From: CAIQIA01 sp049317465
GTDB lineage: Bacteria > Cyanobacteriota > Cyanobacteriia > PCC-6307 > Cyanobiaceae
Reading direction: 5' to 3'
Length of the DNA stretch: 29,912 nt
NCBI GenBank assembly: GCA_049317465.1
Contig: JBMOIF010000027.1
Span: 1-29,912, forward strand
In this document: positions 25,269 through 29,912 of the stretch, piece by piece
Layout: the number at the start of each line of letters is the position of its first letter
How positions within the stretch are numbered: position 1 is the stretch's first letter
Position numbers and translations under genes: made by a program
Notes under the pieces: model-generated
Database searches by the model: none
What the model was told of the DNA's origin: nothing
What the model saw: the letters and a program-made list of their open reading frames with translations, nothing else

Positions 25269-27276
25269 GCGGCTGGGTTACGGCCAGTGCTGGGAAGACG
25301 CCGATGTGCTGGTGGAGGCCCTGCACCCCCTGGCCGGTCGCACGGTGCTGTCGATCGGGTCGGGGGGCGACAACAGCCTGGCCGTGCTGGCGGAGGGGCC
25401 GGCGCGGCTGCTGGTGCTGGACCGCAATCCGGCCCAGATCGCGCTGCTGCAGCTGAAGCTGGCCGCATTCACGGCCCTCGACCACGGGGCGCTGCTCGAG
25501 TTTCTGGGGGCCTGGCCCTGCCGGTCGGCCCGCCCCGGGGCCGTGGCGGCCCATCGCCTGGGGTTGTATCGCCGCTGCCGGCCGCTGCTGCCAGGGCCGG
25601 TGGCGGCGTTCTGGGACCGGCGGCCGGCGCCGGTGGCGGGGGGACTGCTGCGGGCCGGACGGTTTGAGCGTTATCTGGAGCTGGTGCGGCGCGGCCTGGT
25701 GCCCCTGGCGGGTGGGACCCGGCGCTGGCAGCCGCTGTTCACCGGGCTGGATGCCCAGCAGCGGGCCAGCTGGTACGACCGGCACTGGGACAGCCGGCGC
25801 TGGCGCTGGCTGATGCATCTGTGCTTTTCGCGGGCAGCGTTAGGACACCTGGGCACCGATCCGGCCCAGGTGCGTTACGGCAGCGGCAGCCAGCCGGCCC
25901 TGCTGCTGCAGCGCCTGCGCCAGGTGCTGGTGGAGCTTGACCCGTGCGACAACCCGCACCTGCACTGGCTGGTGCATGGCCACTACGGCACCGTGCTGCC
26001 CCGGGCGCTGCGGCCGGCGCAGCAGCAGGCGATCCGCCGGCATCGGGAGCGGCTGGCGGTGGAGGTTGGGGATCTGGTCGACCACCTGGCGCCGGAGCCC
26101 CAGACCGGCATGGCGATTGAACGGTTCAACCTGAGCAATGTGTTCGAGTACCTCTCGCCCGAGGCCACCACGGCGGTGCTGGGGCGGCTGCATCGCCATG
26201 CCGCCGCCGGGGCGCGGCTGGTGGCCTGGAACCGGGTGGCCGACCGGGATGCGGGGCTGGCGCCGGCGGGCACCTGGCGCCCCGAAACGGTCCGCGCCGC
26301 GGCGCTGCACCGCCGCGACCGGGTGTTCTTCTACCGGCGGCTGGTGCTGGCGGCGGTGCCGGCGCCGGCCGTGGCCGCCGACCAGCCCGTGCGGGTGCCG
26401 GTCGACCGGGTGGGCCTGGGGCCGGCCGATGAGCGGTGGCAGCTGGGGGAGCGGGCCCAGGCGTCGATCTGGTGGCGCCAGACGCCACCGCTGGCGGGCG
26501 AACGGGTGGGCACGATCGGGGCGTTGCAGGCCACCGATCCGGCGGCGGCGGCGGCGGTGCTGCGGCTGGCCTGCCGGCGGCTGGCCGAAGAGGGCTGCAC
26601 GCGGGTGCTGGCGCCGATGGATGGCAACAGCTGGGGGGCCTACCGCTGCCGCACGGGGCCGGCGCTGGGGTTTGCCGGTGAACCGCAACCGGGGCCCGAG
26701 TGGATCGCCCATCTGCACCGCTGCGGCTTTGCGGTGGCCGAGGCCTACGTGTCGCGCCGGCTGGCCTGTGGTCCCCCGCGGGATCTGGGGCTGGGGGCCC
26801 GGGTGCCGCACCTGGCGGGGGTGGCCCTGCACGACCTGGGCGATCTGCCGCCGGCGCTGACGGCCACCCTGCCGGCCCGGATCCACCGGCTGGTGCAGGC
26901 GGGCTTCGGCCGGCAGCCGTTGTTTCTCCCATTGCCGGAGCCGATCTTCTGCCGCTGGCTGCAGCAACGCGAGGGGGCGAGCGATCGGCAACTGACGCTG
27001 CTGGCGGTGGCCGACGGGCGGCTGCTGGGGCTGGTGCTGGCCCATCGCCATGGCGATGGGCTGGTGGTGCGCACGCTGGTGGTGCAGCCCGGCCGGGCTC
27101 AGGCGGGGCTGGGGGCCTTGCTGCTGCATGAGGTGCAGCGGCGGGCCGCCGCCATGGGTTGCACCGGGGTGATCCATGCCTTGATGCACGACCCTGGGCC
27201 GTCGCTGGCCCTGTCGCGCCGATGGCCGGGGTCAGGCCACGGCTATGTGCTGATGGGGCGACGGCTGCGGGGGTGA
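25261..27276 (+). CDS. DUF3419 (BtaA-like) aminocarboxypropyl transferase fused to two GNAT-like domains
   Basis: A 671-residue fusion. Residues 1 to about 400 are DUF3419: LGYGQCWEDADVLVEAL (5-21), SAM-binding VLSIGSGGDNSL (29-40), Asp54 in LVLDRNPAQIALLQLK, and FNLSNVFEYLSPEA. This matches BtaA, which moves the 3-amino-3-carboxypropyl group of S-adenosylmethionine to diacylglycerol, the first step to homoserine/betaine lipids. From about 415 come two acyl-CoA N-acyltransferase-like stretches: one with VLAPMDGNSWGAYRCRTG, the other (about 540-671) with LLAVADGRLLGLVLAHR and LVVQPGRAQAGLGALLL, the GNAT acetyl-CoA loop. No BtaB-like methyltransferase follows. ATG 25261 overlaps the previous stop by 8 bases; this is the last gene of the operon. 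Confidence 0.85.
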   Translation: MAERLGYGQCWEDADVLVEALHPLAGRTVLSIGSGGDNSLAVLAEGPARLLVLDRNPAQIALLQLKLAAFTALDHGALLEFLGAWPCRSARPGAVAAHRLGLYRRCRPLLPGPVAAFWDRRPAPVAGGLLRAGRFERYLELVRRGLVPLAGGTRRWQPLFTGLDAQQRASWYDRHWDSRRWRWLMHLCFSRAALGHLGTDPAQVRYGSGSQPALLLQRLRQVLVELDPCDNPHLHWLVHGHYGTVLPRALRPAQQQAIRRHRERLAVEVGDLVDHLAPEPQTGMAIERFNLSNVFEYLSPEATTAVLGRLHRHAAAGARLVAWNRVADRDAGLAPAGTWRPETVRAAALHRRDRVFFYRRLVLAAVPAPAVAADQPVRVPVDRVGLGPADERWQLGERAQASIWWRQTPPLAGERVGTIGALQATDPAAAAAVLRLACRRLAEEGCTRVLAPMDGNSWGAYRCRTGPALGFAGEPQPGPEWIAHLHRCGFAVAEAYVSRRLACGPPRDLGLGARVPHLAGVALHDLGDLPPALTATLPARIHRLVQAGFGRQPLFLPLPEPIFCRWLQQREGASDRQLTLLAVADGRLLGLVLAHRHGDGLVVRTLVVQPGRAQAGLGALLLHEVQRRAAAMGCTGVIHALMHDPGPSLALSRRWPGSGHGYVLMGRRLRG

Positions 27277-27304
27277 TTGTGGTTTCTGCTTCGAGTGATT
27301 TGTG

Positions 27305-27340
27305 TCAGCTTATTCAGTTTTAGCGGATTGCAATAGCTGA
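27305..27340. terminator. Weak bidirectional terminator candidate
   Basis: TCAGCTTATT (27305-27314) and AATAGCTGA (27332-27340) pair with one bulged T around a 17-base loop that contains TTTT. It lies between the convergent ends of the six-gene operon and the RTX lipase-like gene. The stem is AT-rich and weak. Confidence 0.3.
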
Positions 27341-27399
27341 TCTACCTGAGGATTGAGGATCGTGTGTTCAGTATGGGGATTAAAACTTGTGAAATCATG

Positions 27400-29912
27400 C
27401 TATGTCAGATTCCAGAATAAGCGATCATCGAGATCAATGTAAATGCCGTAATTAGTGCGAGGACTCTCCAGGACATCTTTTGCCTGCTGGCTTGTGATGC
27501 CGGGGATGTAGGCAATCAGGTCTTCTTCAGCAAAGATGCCAATTCCATTGCCATGCTTGGGTACGACTGACTGACCCTTGTAAAAGAGGTTTAGCGAATC
27601 ATCAATAGCCTTCCCGTCTTTGTATCCAATCTGTTTGATCGAATGACGAAAGTTCAGGCGATCACTGGTTAAGTCGAAATCATTGAGAACCGCGTAGCTG
27701 TTCAGCCCCTGGGAGTTCAATGGATCTCTGATAGAAGTTGGGTTCCCGTCAACAATGAAGAAACTGTCATCATATGGGTTATGAATCTTGCCGTAGCGTT
27801 TGTAGCCGAACCAGAACGTGTCTTCACCAGGGCCGCCATAGAGCAAGTCAATTGAGTTGTTGTCGTAAGGATCATCGCCGATCAGAATGTCATTTCCATG
27901 GCCTGCCTCTAAAGTTGTTGATGCTGAGGATCCTGAGTCTTTGTCGAATCGATCATGATACATGATGTCATCAAAGTCGCTGCCAATTATGTTGATGCCT
28001 TTGTATCCATTAGTCCATCCAATCGCTTTCGACGGGCTGTTTATTGTGGGATTGTCAACCCAAGGTTGAGGGGCAACAATCACACCGTCAAAGGGGCCGT
28101 CAGTTGAACGCTTACCTGCAGCGTCAAATTCGTTACGATGATCCTTGTCTAAATAGAGTTCATCGGGTACATTGGGGTCTTCAATCTGTTTGGTAATTAG
28201 GTCTGCAAAAACACTGATGACGGAGTTGTGGTACTGAGGGATAACTTTCATGAAATCTAAACCTGCGTAATCAGTTTTGCTGTACTGGACTAAATAGGCA
28301 CTGTCTGCCATCGCTGCGAGATCATTGTCTCCTGCAGAACTGGCAAGCTTCTTCTCTAAGTCAGACTCTAAGTCAGAAGCTGTATATGTCCGTGAGTTCA
28401 CGGCGATAGCAGATGTGAATGGAATTGGCTTGTTGTAATCGTTGATGCCATTTCGCGCATCAATATCGTAGCCAATCCCAAATGCGGGATCTAGGCCAGT
28501 CAGCTTATCGACCCTCTGGCCAGTCCATTCCTTGAGGGCGCTTGCGGCGGCACTCATTACATAGCTTCCTAATGAATGGCCAATGAGAGTTGTTTTATCT
28601 GGATCTGTCCCTGTTCTGATCAATGCATCGGCAACGCATTCGCCAACCTGCTTCGTGACACTTATTTCGCATATTGGCTGTGGCTCTTGTGTTCCCTCGG
28701 CAAGTTTTGACCAGTCAACAATCGCGATATTGTGAGTGGGGCCATAGGTATCCTTGAGGGCTTTGTATAATATCTGTGATTTGGAATTCGGCTCTGTCGC
28801 GTTGGGGCCATCTTTCCATCCTGGTGCATAAAGAATTGCAGGTCGCCCCGGAGTCCATTGATGTGTTGTCCAGAACTTAACATACCCGTCAGATACTGCG
28901 TAAGTTCCTGTTTGTTCGGTCAATATCCCGGCCTTTCGTTTTATGAACTTATGCCCTTCCCAGTCCTTGCCGACATATTGCGTATTCAGGTCAGTCAGTA
29001 GCACAGGCAGCTCAATGGTTATGTCGCGTCTTGCCAACGGACTAGTGAAATCAGTTCCTGTAAGCGTCTGAAAGCTGTAGACCGTCTCAGGTCCTGCCCC
29101 GGCGGCCCGGATAATGGCTGGATCAATGGCGATGGACCATGTGCCATTGGAATCAACCTGCGTTTTGAAGCCTCCATCAGGATGGACTCCACTGCTAAAG
29201 AAGAGTCTGATCTCGGCTCCTGCAACACCGTTGCCTGTTACACTAAAACCATCTTTCGATTCAGCGAGTGAGATCTGGTCATCATCGGTAATCGGGAAGA
29301 TTCTTGGGGTGGGTGCGTCTTCAATGAACAGCTCGCGAGTGAACCCGCTGACAAATCCTGTGCCGGCGAGCTTCTGGAAAGCAGTTATGGTTTCGTAGCC
29401 AGTATCGGCAATGGCGATATGGGATAGATCGATTGGTATTGACCACGAACCATTGGAATCAACCTTTGCCTGGAAGCCACCAGAAGGATGGGCTCCACTA
29501 TTAAGAAAAAGGATGACGTCGGCACCTGGAACGCCGATGCCATAAATGCTGAATCCAGCCTGTGATTCTGCGGTTGAGATCACATCGTCATTAGTTACAG
29601 GCCACATTCGCGGTACTGGCGGTGCTTCGATATACACTTCCCGCATAGCACTCTCGCTGACAAAGCCCGTGCCCTCGAGGGTTTGGAAAGCCGTCATGGT
29701 TTCCGGACCAATGCCTGCAGTGGCGATAATGGTCGGGCTGATGGCAATGGACCATGAACCGTTGGGATTTACTTCTCCGATGAAACCCCCAATGGGATCG
29801 GCGTTGCTGTCGAAGCGGAGGTTTACAGTAGCCCCAGGAACACCGGTGCCGGCGACGAGGAACCCCGCCTGGGATTCGGGAGTGTCGATCAGATCATCAC
29901 CGGTGACGGAGG
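27400..29912 (-). CDS. Large secreted lipase-like protein with Ig-like repeats and degenerate RTX tail, 5' end outside window
   Basis: At least 837 residues; the open frame runs past the right edge upstream of the ATG at 29697, inside a repeat, so the start is not seen. From N to C: Ig-like repeats of about 102-103 residues; a lipase-like domain with nucleophile elbow IGHSLGSY (28567-28581 covers GHSLG) and acid region LTGLDPAFG, as in the pancreatic-lipase group; then GHGNDILIGDDPYDNNS and LLYGGPGEDTFWFG, degenerate calcium-binding RTX motifs. Proteins like this leave the cell by type I secretion, using an uncleaved C-terminal signal. Base composition is much lower in GC than all neighbours (27421-27480 is 45% GC against 83% for 26521-26580), suggesting transfer or the distinct composition usual for giant surface proteins. 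Lipase activity is inferred. Confidence 0.8.
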   Translation of the reverse strand, partial: SVTGDDLIDTPESQAGFLVAGTGVPGATVNLRFDSNADPIGGFIGEVNPNGSWSIAISPTIIATAGIGPETMTAFQTLEGTGFVSESAMREVYIEAPPVPRMWPVTNDDVISTAESQAGFSIYGIGVPGADVILFLNSGAHPSGGFQAKVDSNGSWSIPIDLSHIAIADTGYETITAFQKLAGTGFVSGFTRELFIEDAPTPRIFPITDDDQISLAESKDGFSVTGNGVAGAEIRLFFSSGVHPDGGFKTQVDSNGTWSIAIDPAIIRAAGAGPETVYSFQTLTGTDFTSPLARRDITIELPVLLTDLNTQYVGKDWEGHKFIKRKAGILTEQTGTYAVSDGYVKFWTTHQWTPGRPAILYAPGWKDGPNATEPNSKSQILYKALKDTYGPTHNIAIVDWSKLAEGTQEPQPICEISVTKQVGECVADALIRTGTDPDKTTLIGHSLGSYVMSAAASALKEWTGQRVDKLTGLDPAFGIGYDIDARNGINDYNKPIPFTSAIAVNSRTYTASDLESDLEKKLASSAGDNDLAAMADSAYLVQYSKTDYAGLDFMKVIPQYHNSVISVFADLITKQIEDPNVPDELYLDKDHRNEFDAAGKRSTDGPFDGVIVAPQPWVDNPTINSPSKAIGWTNGYKGINIIGSDFDDIMYHDRFDKDSGSSASTTLEAGHGNDILIGDDPYDNNSIDLLYGGPGEDTFWFGYKRYGKIHNPYDDSFFIVDGNPTSIRDPLNSQGLNSYAVLNDFDLTSDRLNFRHSIKQIGYKDGKAIDDSLNLFYKGQSVVPKHGNGIGIFAEEDLIAYIPGITSQQAKDVLESPRTNYGIYIDLDDRLFWNLT
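29082..29912 (-). repeat. Tandem Ig-like repeats, period about 306-309 bases
   Basis: Three units are seen, one cut by the window edge (29698-29912, 29389-29697, 29083-29388), and a fourth begins at 29082. Each carries AESxxGFS, GVxGA, HPxGGF, VDSNGxWSI and a closing xxFQxLxGTxF. The 16-base string CCATTGGAATCAACCT recurs exactly at 29144 and 29450, 306 bases apart. Copies are clearly related but not identical, so the repeats are not very recent. Confidence 0.8.

Noticed and set aside
26540..26556. GCG/GGC triplet run
   Set aside because: It encodes an alanine run in the fusion protein; ordinary for such a GC-rich gene and not a functional repeat.

Overview
The window looks like a stretch of chromosome from a high-GC picocyanobacterium of the Cyanobium / Synechococcus type. 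The reasons are the dense packing of genes with 4-base ATGA/GTGA overlaps, several small proteins and domains typical of cyanobacteria (DUF1400 hydrolase, DUF3598 protein), and a sequence matching the cyanobacterial LexA box. This is inferred from gene content; there is no rRNA or other marker gene to place it precisely. No tRNA, rRNA, CRISPR array or transposase was seen.

Layout. 1-281 does not fit its neighbour: it reads best as part of an unrelated minus-strand protein, and it abuts a peptide-type ABC solute-binding protein that has lost its N-terminal half (282-1172), followed by a DppB-type permease. 2178-4960 holds a secreted DUF1400 hydrolase and a divergent MFS transporter. 5008-10030 holds two small hypothetical genes, then recQ and a three-gene ABC-2 exporter, all translationally coupled. 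9969-11536 holds a possible SOS-controlled micro-gene under a LexA-like palindrome, a small secreted protein, a small conserved protein and an ABC ATPase. 11549-11994 is non-coding and begins with three perfect hairpins in a row. 11995-16278 holds an SDR oxidoreductase and a YtcJ-type lipoprotein amidohydrolase, divergent from a probable 8-oxoguanine deaminase. 16305-19182 is housekeeping-type small genes (DUF3598, an alpha/beta hydrolase, a small membrane protein, DUF985 cupin, DUF427, TspO-like).

19266-27276 is the most interesting part: a tight six-gene operon encoding a radical SAM enzyme, a membrane protein made of two 150-residue repeats, a small membrane protein, a UbiA-like prenyltransferase, a PEP-synthase/rifampin-phosphotransferase-like enzyme, and a fusion of a BtaA-like (DUF3419) 3-amino-3-carboxypropyl transferase with two GNAT-like domains. 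The enzymes together suggest synthesis of an unusual, probably membrane-bound, lipid or prenyl compound. No step is proven from sequence.

At about 27275 base composition drops abruptly. The rest (27400 to the right edge, minus strand) is one large secreted protein with Ig-like repeats, a lipase-like domain and a degenerate RTX tail. It runs off the window.
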